A program made the position numbers and the translations under genes. Below, piece after piece: positions 1-10,335 of a stretch of 64,000 nt of DNA (its first letter is position 1; each line of letters starts with the position of its first letter). The notes under the pieces were generated by a model that saw only the letters and a program-made list of their open reading frames with translations, was not told the DNA's origin and searched no databases. Source of the stretch: Protonemura montana (taxonomy: Eukaryota > Arthropoda > Insecta > Plecoptera > Nemouridae); NCBI GenBank assembly GCA_947568835.1, contig OX387604.1, forward strand, positions 9,393,860 through 9,457,859, written 5' to 3'.

Positions 1-301
1 TAATTTTTTCTACTGTAATAATTATTCCCGTCAAATCAGTATAAAGAAAAGGGCGAGTGCTTGTATGTTTTCTTTTCTGTCCCATTTTAGAATGCTCAAA
101 TTTGCATTTCGTTTGCTGCATTTTGCTTCCCGACAGTATGAGTTTTCGAGGTTATGTTCTTTGAGTGGGAGTTTTGACAGTGAAACCAGAGATAAAAGGT
201 GAAACCAAACAAGGCTGAATCTACGAGTGATTTCCAAAATTTGATCGAAACAACTGATAATCGGCCACGTTTTACTATTCCCATTAATTATTTCTTTTCA
301 G
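1..301 (+). other. 5' flank or upstream intron of the zinc-finger gene
   Basis: No coding exon is visible here. The stretch ends in a pyrimidine-rich tract and CAG (299-301) placed exactly before the ATG of the zinc-finger gene, which is a good splice acceptor. The most natural reading is an intron whose upstream exon (5' UTR, or coding) lies outside the window. If the region is not spliced, an in-frame TGA at 242-244 would still make ATG 302 the first start. Confidence 0.55.
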
Positions 302-872
302 ATGTCACAATATTTCCAGGAACTTTCGGTGAATAACCTTTTATCTCCCCCACCGCCTCCACCACCACTGTTACTAGAAGCTGTGTGTGATACTGAGACC
401 GATACATACTTTGACCCCTCTTATGACTATAAAAATAATGACACGGGAAGTCAGGAAGAAGGAGAGACTCAGGAATATTACAGAGGCGAGAAATCTTTCC
501 ATGATTATGAGCTGCAGCAATGGGAACAATCCACCAATGAGTATGAAACACAAAACAATGAAAAGTGGGCGCATAGAACTTTATTTACCATTCCTCTTAC
601 AAAACCACCCGGCCTAAGAGGCTCATTGTTGGCCATTGAACCTGAAGAAAAATTTTCGATTAAACGACAGAGGCTAGACATTCCTTGGGATGATGAAGAT
701 AACGCAGCACCTCAACCATTTATTGAAGATTTGGAACAAATTTCATCCGAAGATGATTCTAAGGAACCACCTGAAATAGCACCTGAAATACCACCTGAAA
801 TACCACCTGAAATACCACCTGAAATACCACTTGAAATACCACCTGAAATACAAGATACACCTCTTTCTCCAG
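302..872 (+). CDS. Zinc-finger gene exon 1 (acidic, Pro-rich N-terminus)
   Basis: This exon encodes residues 1-190 and ends in codon phase 1 at CCAG|GTGAGT (donor at 873). It contains no finger. Poly-Pro is followed by Tyr/Asp/Glu-rich sequence, a basic KRQR that may serve nuclear import, then seven 12-bp units encoding PPEI-like repeats. The open frame runs past the donor to 964 but loses all resemblance to the protein. The phase match with exon 2 supports splicing at 872. Confidence 0.85.
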
Positions 873-3800
873 GTGAGTTCTTTCGTGGCAGTGTGCAAAT
901 TGAGTGGTGTGGAAACACATATATTGGATGTATTACTACCTCGAAAGATTTTCACCAGCTGTGAATGCTGTATCAGGAGTTGGCAGATAAAGGTGATACT
1001 AGTCTTGTTCCAAATCTCAGCATGAGGTGATTAGAGGTTTTTTGTGTTCTTGCCAAAATAATTTTAAATAACTGCTTTTACAATGTGGGCAAAGGAAAAT
1101 ATTTTAATAAGCTGATTTTAGATTTTTTGGCTAGTTGCATATCCTGTAAGAAATGATTATTGTTCAATGTTCACTGAATACATAATTAAAATGTAAAGAA
1201 AGGTGTATAGCACATACATAAGATATGGTCTGAGCCATTTTACAACCATTTGTTAAAAGCCCAATTTTCGTATCCTGCTATATACCAGACTAGAAAAATT
1301 CCTCCGTGTTGAATTATTACCGTCGCTTATTTTCCCGCGCTTAGACACAGACAAGTTTTTTAAAGAAAACTGACCAAAATATAGATGCATCAAGAAAAGT
1401 AATACATTTAAACAATAGGCATCTCAACAGTGCTGTAGCCAAACGCGATGCGTAAGGGGCCATAAGATCTTCTCATAATTTGTCACTATCCTCTCTATCA
1501 GTTATGCCCTTTGAGCTAGATTAGCGGGATTCCCAAAGATCGTATTGCTGACCAAGAATATTATGTTGTTGTGTTTGGAATTTTGGTATTTTTTATGAAG
1601 TCAATCGATTCGTTTAGATACACTGACAACACTCGTTGTTTTATTAATGCTGAGAAGTGAAAATTTGACCGTTCACAGGCGATCAAAGTTAGACGAGATT
1701 TTAACCAACCCGCGATTTTGTTATCGCCACAAACAACTACATCAATTTATAACGAGTCTCGACGTAAGAGCAGAGATTTTTAGACTGGGTTTGATTTATG
1801 TGCAGGTATTGGTTAAGTGGGATAAATACAAATGGTAATTAGTTGACAAAAACCACTCTTACCAGGTTATTGAAAATGTTGACCACAAACCAATCTCAAC
1901 ATTCCACATGCTTAGTGGTATTAAATTATTTCCATCTCGATCCTAGGGCCTGCTTTTAGCGGTTTTCATGGGTAAAAAAACAATGCAGAAGATGACAGAA
2001 ATAATTCCAGGGAACAGCCCTAGGCTCAAAATGACCTGCTTTTGACAACACAGTCTAGAGGAAGGTATTGACTATGTTATGTACAAAATTGGTTTCCCTA
2101 TCTCTAGTCAAAATGCATATGTTGTGTGAGCAGAACTCAAAATACCAAAACTTCGATGAACTGTGTTGAACTTAGTTTATCTCAGTATGATTTTGCTCAA
2201 CATTTTTTTTAAAGAATTCCTATCTGCAAATGTTAACTCTCTGATTTAACAAAAAATATGTACCTATATGTTTTGTTTAAAATCTTTTACATAACATTTG
2301 TCTAGCATTTATCTAACATTTTTCATAAGTTTAGCATTCAATTGTTTGTTTTGCTGGAAGTCCTGATTTTAAAGTAATTTGTGATAAGTACAGAGAGCTA
2401 ACAAAATGGATTGCCTAGAAATCCTAGAATTACTGTTCAGCTTTTATTAGTTGTTTGAATTCGGTTTTTTTCTTTTAACAGTTGAAGAATCTGAGGAAAA
2501 CTCTAAGGAAGATGAGACAGACGAACTACCTTTCGAATTGACGGTACTTTTTGGCCCTTTAAAGTGCGACCTGTGCTGCGTCGAAGTGAATTCTGCCGTC
2601 CAGGCCAAAATGCACTACACGGGAAAAGTTCATGATAGGAAGGTATCCCTTTACATGCAGCAAAGGTCGGAAGAAAGAGGTGAGCCGGTGCCAAAACGCT
2701 TCAAAAAAGGCGCCCCTAGAAATACGGTAGGCACTATTTAAATTACAAATGCTTGCAGTTAGTTGATTATTTTCTTATTGTGAACTCATTTATGTTTCTC
2801 AAATGGTTACACAATCTGGGAGAGGGTAGTAGCAAAGTAGCAACATAATATACATTTTATCACAATTTGTGAATTTTTTATCAACGGCAATAACTGAAAA
2901 CTCCGCTCTGTGGATCCTGACCCTGTTCAATTAACCAAACGAAAGAACATTTTTCCTTAAACCATTTTAAACATTTTTAGGCTGGTATGACTGAAAGTGA
3001 GTTGTACTGTGAGGTTTGTGACTTGGCACTTACGAGCAGCCACCATGCCGAACAGCACTATGGAGGGCGAAACCACAAGCGAATCCTGCTAGGAAATGTG
3101 CCTTTAAAAGCAGGCTATTGCAACAAGGTTCTTGGAAAGTGGCAGAAAGCGTAAGTGAAAATATACTCGAAATCAAAGAACTATTTCAGGCTAAATAGCT
3201 TTAGGCTAACTGAAATGTTTTCTTTGATAGACCTCTTTGCTTTTTATGAAATAGATGCTGTTTGAGGTCAACCCTTTCTCTATCACTAGCTATTTTTCTG
3301 TCACTAGCTTGCAAGCTATTTTATTATTATCAACACTATAACCTTAGAGAAAATAATACGGGTATTATTTTACCGTATTATTTTCTCTAAGCTATAACCG
3401 TCTCAAACTCTTTTCAACTCTTTCTCTTATAATAAAATACCCCGCGCATTGCAAGCGTATGCAATTTAAGTAAGATTTCATCCTAATAAAGCTTGCAAGC
3501 TGTTCCACTTTTTATTTATTATGTAAATTTGTCATTTATAACCCACCACAACTTCACTTTACAAAGTGATAAGAAACCTGTATATAACGGCGGTCCTCTC
3601 TGGAATAAATTCCTCATATTTTGATACTTTAGAGGTCAAAGGAAAAATTTGAAAATCTTTTAAATGTGGTTTGTGTCACTTGAGTGCTCAACACAATTGT
3701 GTATTACTTTTTATTGTGTTTTGCAGTGCAACACTCAGCCACTTAGATTAGTTTTGCCAGAAATGGCTTTTGTAGGACCATTGGTTAATGATAGCTTTCA

Positions 3801-6800
3801 ACTGCCAAATGGCCAGCGCTGAAGTAAAACTGCAAGCTTGCTACTTTCTGTAGTTTGAAAAATTAATGTGCGCCAACGCAGATGACGCTAGTGGTAGCGA
3901 GTGCTTCAACTTGTATTGCTACTGCTAGTGCCATCTGTGCTGGCGTACTCTTTCTCCAAACTATAGAAGGTAGCAAACTTACGGCTTTACACTAGTACTA
4001 GCCATCTGACAGCTTAAAGCTATTCTTAATCAAAGCCACAAACCCCAAGGTTAGCCACCATATGTTAACCTGGGACATTTGATTTCAAATGAAACACTCT
4101 GCCCCTGTGCTAGGTTGGTTTTGTACTAATTTTTTTATGATTTCGCTGCAGGCCAGTAGGACACGACCCTAGCGGCAGATTTCACATCGGTCAGGCTTTC
4201 GTTACTCCATCGACCGAACCGCTTGTGCTGAAACAATTGACCGACCCACTAGGGCTGAAAGAAGAACCTTTTGCCGAAGGCAAGACATCTACAGTAGTTA
4301 GTCCCTTCTCTTGCCAACTATGCCACATAAATACCACATCCTACGATCAGCTGGAAAACCACTACAAAGGAGCCAAGCATAAAAAAGCAATGAGAAATGC
4401 AGGAGATTCTTGGTCTATAGAGAGACAGAAAATACCAACCCCAGGTAGGTAATAATAGTTTTTTTTTCAACCGGCCAAAAGATGTCAATCTTTTGCTCAT
4501 GCACTTTTGTATGGGTGTGGAGACATTCCGGGGACAGGGCTGAAAATAATGACAAAACAGTTCATATGTATGAAATTCTGATATCAGCTGGCATTGGAGA
4601 TCTACCACAATGTCTGCACAATAATTTTAAACTAGCTTTTGTACTGTTATGAATGGTAGCATCATCTCAAAAAGATTCATTGTTAGAGGAAAACAAACCT
4701 TGGTCTGGGTTGGCTTTGGTAGCAGGCACACACTTGATTATTTTGATGGATCACTACGGTGTGGTCCAAGAGGCTTTGAATGATTGCTCACAGTCACTCT
4801 TGTTCCAGTGAAGCAATGATGCAACTACATCCATTGAATGATTTTGTTCGAAATAAGCTTGCCACACTGTTTATCATAATTTTTATCTTAAAATTACCTA
4901 GTTGTAAAATTAAACTGGCCAAGCGTTAGTGTTTTGAGAATAGGGCCTCATAAGAATGACCAAACTGCTTGATAGAATATGTCAATTATGCATAGATGAT
5001 CGAATATTTTTAAATCCATGGTGGTTCTGTTCTCTTGTTATTCCAGGCTGTTGGGATTAGGTCAGAGCAAAATGGTAGCTGAATTTGATCTGGACCAAAT
5101 GTGCCTTGTTGCTATTTATGGGTGCCAAAACTCTTTGAAAAATTTAATGTTGGGATAAAATAGGTGTATGGTGCAAGTTGTGCAAAGTTTACATGGATTA
5201 ATATTTTGGCCAATACCTTGTTTCTTGGGATCCTCCTATCTATTTCTCTATCTCATCTATACCATCTCTACTCGAAATTTCACCCAGCTAATCTAGTCAG
5301 TAATGTAAATCTTATTTTGTAACTTAAACAACTTTTCAGTCGGTTATATTCTGGCATTTGTTATCCAGTTTCCTCTTGGCATTTCTTTCTCTAAGCAGCA
5401 AATGTGTTAAGCTAACAATTGCTTGTTCAGAACCAAAAGAATTTATTTTATTCTTTAAAAAATTAAGAAAAAAATGTGCGCGTATATGGTCCACAACATT
5501 GCTACAACGAGAACATCATATTCACATAGTATCTTGGTATCAGAATTGTGCCTTGGTTTCAGACCATTAAATTGATTACTGATCAGGTTAAGCAAGAACA
5601 CTTTAGGGGAAAATTGTGGTAGAGCCTTTACATTTCACTTTGTAGATGTGTGATTTGTAATTGGCTGCGTTGCCCATTATTTTAACAGACATTATTTGTA
5701 TTTTTTTTCAAAGTTGCACCGTTGGATTCTATTTTGGCATCTTTGATGTCCAAGAAGGATGCCCCGAGTTTTATCCCCAAATCACCAATACTCACCAAAA
5801 TGGACTTTTCCATCTATCGCACTCCGTCAGGTAAAAGCAGCATTTTTTTTTCCTTCCTTTTAAACTTAGTCAATCAATTTAGAGAGCAAGATAGTTTTCA
5901 TTGAAAAATCCAAGTTTTTTACACTCAGACCAAAAGTTTTAACAACTTCCATACCATCCATCTTCTCCACAATTATTTCTTTCCTTGGACCTTTTGCAGG
6001 GTTACAGAGATCTTAATGTGGCTTTATGCTTTCCCCATATCTTAACATGTTCCTTCAGTGGCGGCTCGTGGGTGTTTTTCTAGGAGGGGCTGCATTTCAA
6101 TAAATTAAAAAATAAAAAAAATCCCCACAACACCAAAAATACATGCCATTTTCTTGCCAGCTAAAAATGTACTGCAGATTATTTGGGCGTAGCAAGGTAT
6201 TTATTTATTTGAAAATCGGTAACCATGGTGTTTTGACGTAAGCATCTGGATTAAATTTTCTATCGTTACTCGTTTGTCGGCAATGGTTTTTTCGGTGATG
6301 TTAAGGAAGGGTGTCGGCCTGCCTAAATTTGAAGTTTTTTATGTATGCTCAAAGTAGCGAACAAAAAGTTTTTTAACTTGCCTACTATATTCTCCACACT
6401 ATTACTCTCTCCACTCTATTCCACTCTATTCTCAGTACACCCCACACTATTCTTAGTATTCTCAGTATCCTCTGTACTTCAAATATTACACTGACAGTTG
6501 ATGCATTTGCTGTGAAACCAACGCACGGGGAACCCAGCGCCATCTACCGTCGTCTAAGTTTACTTGCTCCAGCGTGCCCGGAGAAGCGGCTGCCGCCCTC
6601 ACTGCCTGGCACACGATGATGCTGAAGCGAGCTTTCAAGGCCAGTTACAGTTAACCTAGCATTATCGGGCTATGCTGCGCTGCAGCTCGTGAAGCCCTAT
6701 ACTAGAAGCGGGCGGCCGCATGTGAAGGGGCGACGCAGCCGATCTCGCTACTGACATGTTGCGCCGAGTTCGATAGCTCGTGCTGGCGGTCAAAAAGCCA

Positions 6801-7182
6801 GAAATACGGCAGTCTTTTATAAAAAGTGTGAGATTTAGGTTTAAATTTGATTTAGAAACTCAATTTAATATAAAATAATTGATTGCTTTCATAGTTTATT
6901 TTTTTATTTTTTGGTTAAAATGCTGGGAGGGTCTGCAGCCCTGCAGCCCTCCCTCACGAGCCGTCTCTGTGTTCCTTACCCAGCATTTTTGCCCATGTTA
7001 TCCAATCTATTCTTTAGTGCACAGCATTTTGTCATTCTTAACCGACAAATGTTTGAAATTTTACAGGTCGGTACTACTGTCAAGCGTGCAACGTGTCTTT
7101 TAATTCACCGCCACAGTTTTCACAGCACTGTGATACAAAGAAACACAAGGTGAATGTGGCATCAAAAAAGGCTTCGCGGTGA
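302..7182 (+). CDS. Four-finger JAZ/ZNF385-type C2H2 zinc-finger protein (six exons)
   Basis: Joining 302-872, 2482-2726, 2981-3150, 4152-4444, 5714-5830 and 7067-7182 gives 1512 nt, or 503 residues plus TGA. Every intron is GT-AG and every junction keeps the frame. Residues 1-190 are acidic and low-complexity: poly-Pro 16-22, a basic KRQR at 121-124 and PPEI repeats at 156-184. Four fingers follow with the same Cx2Cx12Hx5H spacing: C219/C222/H235/H241, C282/C285/H298/H304, C383/C386/H399/H405 and C470/C473/H486/H492. A second basic patch, KRFKK, is at 262-266. Long linkers between fingers and the x5 His spacing are typical of ZNF346 (JAZ), ZNF385 and ZMAT3, which bind double-stranded or structured RNA and are mostly nuclear. 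That function is inferred from the family. The start is uncertain because a splice acceptor touches ATG 302, so extra N-terminal coding sequence upstream is possible. A U1C/matrin-type finger protein of another subfamily is the alternative. Confidence 0.9.
767..850 (+). repeat. In-frame 12-bp tandem repeat (ccacctgaaata, 7 copies)
   Basis: Seven contiguous 12-bp units with single substitutions encode PPEI, APEI and PLEI tetrapeptides at residues 156-183. The period is a multiple of three, so copy-number change would lengthen or shorten the protein without a frameshift. The segment is probably disordered. Confidence 0.9.
873..2481 (+). other. Intron 1 of the zinc-finger gene
   Basis: The intron is 1609 bp, from GTGAGT to a pyrimidine-rich TTTTTTTCTTTTAACAG. 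No other gene, repeat or RNA was recognised inside it. Open frames here are short and look random. Confidence 0.8.
2482..2726 (+). CDS. Zinc-finger gene exon 2 (finger 1)
   Basis: The exon encodes residues 191-272, starting with an acidic Glu/Asp stretch, then finger 1 (CDLC ... HYTGKVH) and a basic PKRFKK tail. The acceptor is TTTAACAG|TT and the donor ACG|GTAGGC, in phase 0. The leading TT completes the Val codon begun by the last G of exon 1, which confirms the junction. Confidence 0.88.
2981..3150 (+). CDS. Zinc-finger gene exon 3 (finger 2)
   Basis: The exon encodes residues 273-328 plus two bases of the next codon. It includes finger 2 (YCEVC ... HYGGRNHKR). The acceptor is CATTTTTAG|GCT and the donor AAAGC|GTAAGT, which matches the consensus strongly. 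Intron 2 (2727-2980) is only 254 bp and contains nothing else recognisable. Confidence 0.88.
3318..3489 (-). mobile_element. Snap-back element copy A with 12-bp target duplication (intron 3)
   Basis: This 172-bp insertion is flanked by the direct repeat agcttgcaagct at 3306-3317 and 3490-3501. Its right half (about 3425-3486) is the reverse complement of 9504-9565 with few differences. The left half starts TTTTATTATTATCAACACTATAACC, here seen from position 3319, which also matches the reverse complement of the other copy. The centre differs: it holds a perfect 19-bp hairpin (3343-3361 pairing with 3373-3391, 11-nt loop). The two ends are not inverted copies of each other, so it is not a simple TIR element. 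It has no coding capacity and belongs to no class I can name. Confidence 0.6.
3343..3391. repeat. Perfect 19-bp hairpin, 11-nt loop
   Basis: cttagagaaaataatacgg at 3343-3361 is the exact reverse complement of 3373-3391. It lies inside snap-back copy A in intron 3, so it is transcribed in the zinc-finger pre-mRNA. Confidence 0.9.
3781..4033. repeat. 253-bp imperfect palindrome (foldback MITE-like) in intron 3
   Basis: Two arms of about 110-120 bp pair imperfectly. For example GCTACTTTCTGTAGTTTG on the left corresponds to CAAACTATAGAAGGTAGC on the right, and the outer ends TTGGTTAATGATAGCTTT correspond to AAAGCTATTCTTAATCAA. The turn is near 3905-3915. No clear target duplication was found. 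It resembles an old foldback MITE and has no coding capacity. Confidence 0.7.
4152..4444 (+). CDS. Zinc-finger gene exon 4 (finger 3)
   Basis: The exon encodes residues 329-426 with finger 3 (CQLC ... HYKGAKHKK). The acceptor is CGCTGCAG|GCC; the leading G completes an Ala codon with the last two bases of exon 3. The donor CCAG|GTAGGT leaves phase 1. The 50 residues before the finger form a linker without a known motif. Confidence 0.88.
4445..5713 (+). other. Intron 4 of the zinc-finger gene
   Basis: The intron is 1269 bp, ending in a long T tract and AAAG at 5713. I recognise no repeat, RNA or other gene in it. Confidence 0.75.
5714..5830 (+). CDS. Zinc-finger gene exon 5 (linker)
   Basis: The exon encodes residues 427-465, a linker rich in Ser, Pro and Lys without a finger. 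The acceptor is TTTTTTTTCAAAG|TT and the donor TCAG|GTAAAA, and both junctions are phase 1. Its role is to connect fingers 3 and 4. The 117-nt length is a multiple of three, so skipping it would keep the frame. Confidence 0.8.
6056..6969. mobile_element. Non-autonomous hAT-type DNA transposon (914 bp) in intron 5
   Basis: The element starts cagtggcggctcgtg and ends in cacgagccgtctctg; the inverted termini match at 13 of 15 positions, and subterminal ggaggg...ctgca blocks are shared. It is flanked by an exact 8-bp direct repeat, tgttcctt, at 6048-6055 and 6970-6977. The 8-bp duplication and CAG...CTG ends are the hallmark of hAT elements. I see no transposase reading frame, so it would need a transposase from elsewhere. 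It makes up most of intron 5 and ends about 90 bp before the last exon. Confidence 0.85.
7067..7182 (+). CDS. Zinc-finger gene exon 6 (finger 4, C-terminus)
   Basis: The exon encodes residues 466-503 and the TGA stop (7180-7182). It holds finger 4 (YYCQAC ... HCDTKKHK) and a basic tail KKASR. The acceptor is TTTTACAG|GT; the first two bases complete the Gly codon started by exon 5. This is the C-terminal finger, and the gene ends 11 residues after its last His. Confidence 0.88.
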
Positions 7183-7658
7183 AATTACTATTTCCTACAC
7201 GGAGAATTTTCATGAATACTGCCGCTTGCAGATATGTAAGGAATTATAATGTATTCTTTTCTACTGAACTTTCTTAGGTTATCCAATAACCTATTATTAC
7301 CTATTATTTAATGTTTAAAACCGTATTGTTTAAGTTTAAACTTATTTGCATTTAGAATCACTTGTACTTATTTTTTTATTGTTTATATTCTACTTTATAT
7401 TTTTATTCTAACAAGGGGAAAATGCTAATAACAAAGTCAGAAAACTAATTTGGGATAAAAATTTACCAAATTAGTACAAGCAGATGTGGACGAAAAAGGA
7501 GGGAAATGGAGTGAAGTAGAAGAGAAAGAAAGCTGGCTGGCTGGACAAAGAAGTATGAAAAGGAGTACGAAGAAGAAGAAAAATGATTGGGCACAATCAA
7601 ATCACATGCCTTAAATGAAGTATTTTCTACCTGTTTTAATTAATGGATGAAAAATAAA
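7183..7658 (+). other. Likely 3' UTR of the zinc-finger gene
   Basis: The stretch lacks coding potential and carries a purine-rich segment (about 7490-7590). The first AATAAA after the stop is at 7653-7658, followed by a T/A-rich stretch, and is the best polyadenylation candidate. Confidence 0.5.
7653..7658 (+). terminator. Candidate polyadenylation signal AATAAA
   Basis: This is a canonical hexamer 470 nt after the zinc-finger stop codon, followed within 10-15 nt by AT-rich sequence. Such hexamers are common in AT-rich DNA, so the call rests mainly on position. Confidence 0.45.
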
Positions 7659-7699
7659 TTTTATTTAAAAAAAAAATTATAATTTAAAATTTTGCAACA

Positions 7700-9503
7700 T
7701 TGTATAACATTGTATTTGGTCACTTGGCCCAAGGCCTGAACGAGATGTTTCTCAAATTTTTCAGTTATTCTAATAGATGTATGCTTTCATTCAGTGTCAA
7801 GAAAATGTGAACCTTCAGCGTTATTGCTGTAGTTTTGCTGTAGTTTTGCTACAAATAATTGATGTTTGCCAAACTGTTTAATTTTTTTATTAGATGGCGC
7901 AACCTCATGAATTTAGTTTTATGTTTTCGCCGTACCCAACCCAAACTTTCTCAACTTCTCAATGGTTTTTTTTTTAATGTATTATCGTTATTTACAACAG
8001 TGCGATATTTGCATATATATCCCTTTTTTTTGACGATGGTTACTAGGTGTTATGAAAATTATTGTCGATGTCAGATGTCAGAAGTTTGGAAAAAACTGCT
8101 GTAGGTGATAAAACAAGAACTTTGTATTCAGAAATTGATTGCCAGTTCAATTAGTAGATTTTCTTACTAATTGCTACAAAAAGTGTGTTTATTTGCTACA
8201 GTAATGTCTTGTTTCAAAATATGCGTTAAATATTTTAGTTGGCCATTTGATGACTTTTGTGATAATCTTAATAATTAGCAGCAGAAAAATATATTGGAAA
8301 TATATTGAATATATGTTGGTCAAAAACGAAATTTTAGCAATTTTAATTGTCAATGTGGTGAATGACACAAAATTACTTAGCACACTTAATCTATGCCTTC
8401 CAAATTTTTGTGGCATGCTAGTTCCTTATGACACCCGGGAATGTAAAAATATAATCAAAAGAAATGTTCAATTGCATGTATGTTTCCTGTAATGAAAGGT
8501 AAATTATCAGGAACTACAGGTACTATAGTCAATGCCACAGCATCTATCACGAGCGATTCCGAGTAAATTGGAAGCAATTATCATCTTTACACAGTATCTA
8601 TATGGGCAGGTTGATGACTCTTTTGATTAGTATTAGTTTAGCACCGTGAAAGAAAACATTTCAATCACTTTTCTGATGCGAAATAAAGGGTGTTGTAGAC
8701 AAACACTATGTATAAGAATCTGCACAAAAATGTTTCGTTTTTTTGACCAATCTGAAAGTTAACAACATTTGCATAACAGGAATTCTGCAAAAATAAATTT
8801 AATGAAAAATCTCACTGAGATAAACGCAGTTTATCAAAGTTTTTCGAAGTTTGTACCATTACATTTCGATAACAGTCATGACTGGAGACATGGGTCAACA
8901 TCTTCCTCTAGATTGTGATGCCAAATTAAGTCATTCTGAGCAAAAGGCTGTTCCAAAGAATTATTTCCGTCCCCCTTCCGTCCCCCCTCCGTACCCGTGT
9001 TACACTGTTAGACAGAGAGGAAAGTGAAAAATCAAAAGAGGGTCTTATGTGCTCTTATACATTGTGTTTGGCTACAACAACTCTACATTTTAACTATATG
9101 GATGTGTTATATAACTTTATTTACATATCGGTAACAAAAAACCGCCACTTTTAAATTATTCCTTTATCAGTAATTTTACATAGCTTTTCTTAAATACCAG
9201 AAATATTTATTTTATTTTGGCCTTATTCAAAATTCTAGTAAACCTCATCAACCTGCACAATGTGTCCCTTTCCAGTTGTAAGATACATCACATTGATTCA
9301 ATTACCGATTTCACATAACAGGACTAATATGTTCAAGATTCTGTTATTTAAACTGTATAAAAAAGGAACTAAAGAACTTTCACAATGCTAAAAAGTGTGT
9401 GTGTGTGTTTTTTTTAATAATTATGTCAAGGAATATCATTAGTCGTTACTGAAAAGCTCTTATCAAAGATATTATTTCTAGGGTTGTGAATTATGAAGAT
9501 ATA
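7700..9503. other. Intergenic, no gene seen
   Basis: AT-rich DNA with only short, unrecognisable open frames. A short (GT)n run occurs near 9395-9409. Confidence 0.6.
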
Positions 9504-9645
9504 TTAGGATGAAATCTTATTTAAATTGCAAACGCTTGCAATGCGCGGGGTATTTTATTATTAACAACACTTTAACCGTCTCAAAAATTGATGCAAAATT
9601 GATGCATCAATTTTTGAGATGGTTATAGTGTTGTTAATAATAAAA
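9504..9645 (+). mobile_element. Snap-back element copy B with 12-bp target duplication
   Basis: This 142-bp insertion is bounded by the direct repeat tatgaagatata at 9492-9503 and 9646-9657. It has a 49-bp head that matches the reverse complement of copy A (3425-3489). The head is followed by a 42-bp inverted repeat, 9553-9594 pairing with 9604-9645, with two mismatches and a 9-nt loop. The hairpin ends exactly at the duplication. Asymmetric ends plus a hairpin at one end do not fit the usual MITE plan. Confidence 0.65.
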
Positions 9646-9657
9646 TATGAAGATATA

Positions 9658-10335
9658 AAATGTTGAGAAAGACGTATTATTGTATTATCTGTTAAGTGTT
9701 TACACATTGTCTGAAAATTAAACAGAAAACAATATCCTTGGAGTTTGCATCTATATTTATTTGCAGTTGCCCATATTACATATATGTATGCAGGCATGGC
9801 TTAGGCTACCTAGGTGGCTGCCTAATGCAGCAAATTTCTGCAAGCTCATAGTGTTTCCTTAATTTCAGCAAATTATTTAGTAACCCGTGCCCAATTTCCC
9901 AGTAGGATAAACCGTATAAATTTAATCACTAGTCCAGCCAACCATTTAGTAAATATAGGAGAATGTAAATACAATTTCAAATAACCTTTTCTAACATTTT
10001 TTCTATCATAAGTTAACAGTCAGAGATAGATTTTATTGGTCAGATCTCTCAAGTTTTTTCTTGCACAGACTTAAAATAGATTTGCACAAAGGTTCAAGCA
10101 TACAATCAAAACTGACTCCTAATATTCTTGTTGTTCATTCATGGATGTAATAAAGCTCCATACAGTTTCAAAGTTCGCTTGCAGCAAGTTGATTTGCTCC
10201 AATATCGTGATTAAAAAGAAAAAACATGTCCAGAAGATGTGTTAAATTCTCCGTAACTTCTTCAAAATAGTAAACATTTACATATATTTTTACTCTTGAG
10301 TTTTATTTTTTTTATTTGTGTTGACAAGGTTCCTC
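9658..10335. other. Intergenic, no gene seen
   Basis: No coding, RNA or repeat signal recognised between snap-back copy B and the first SINE. Confidence 0.55.
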
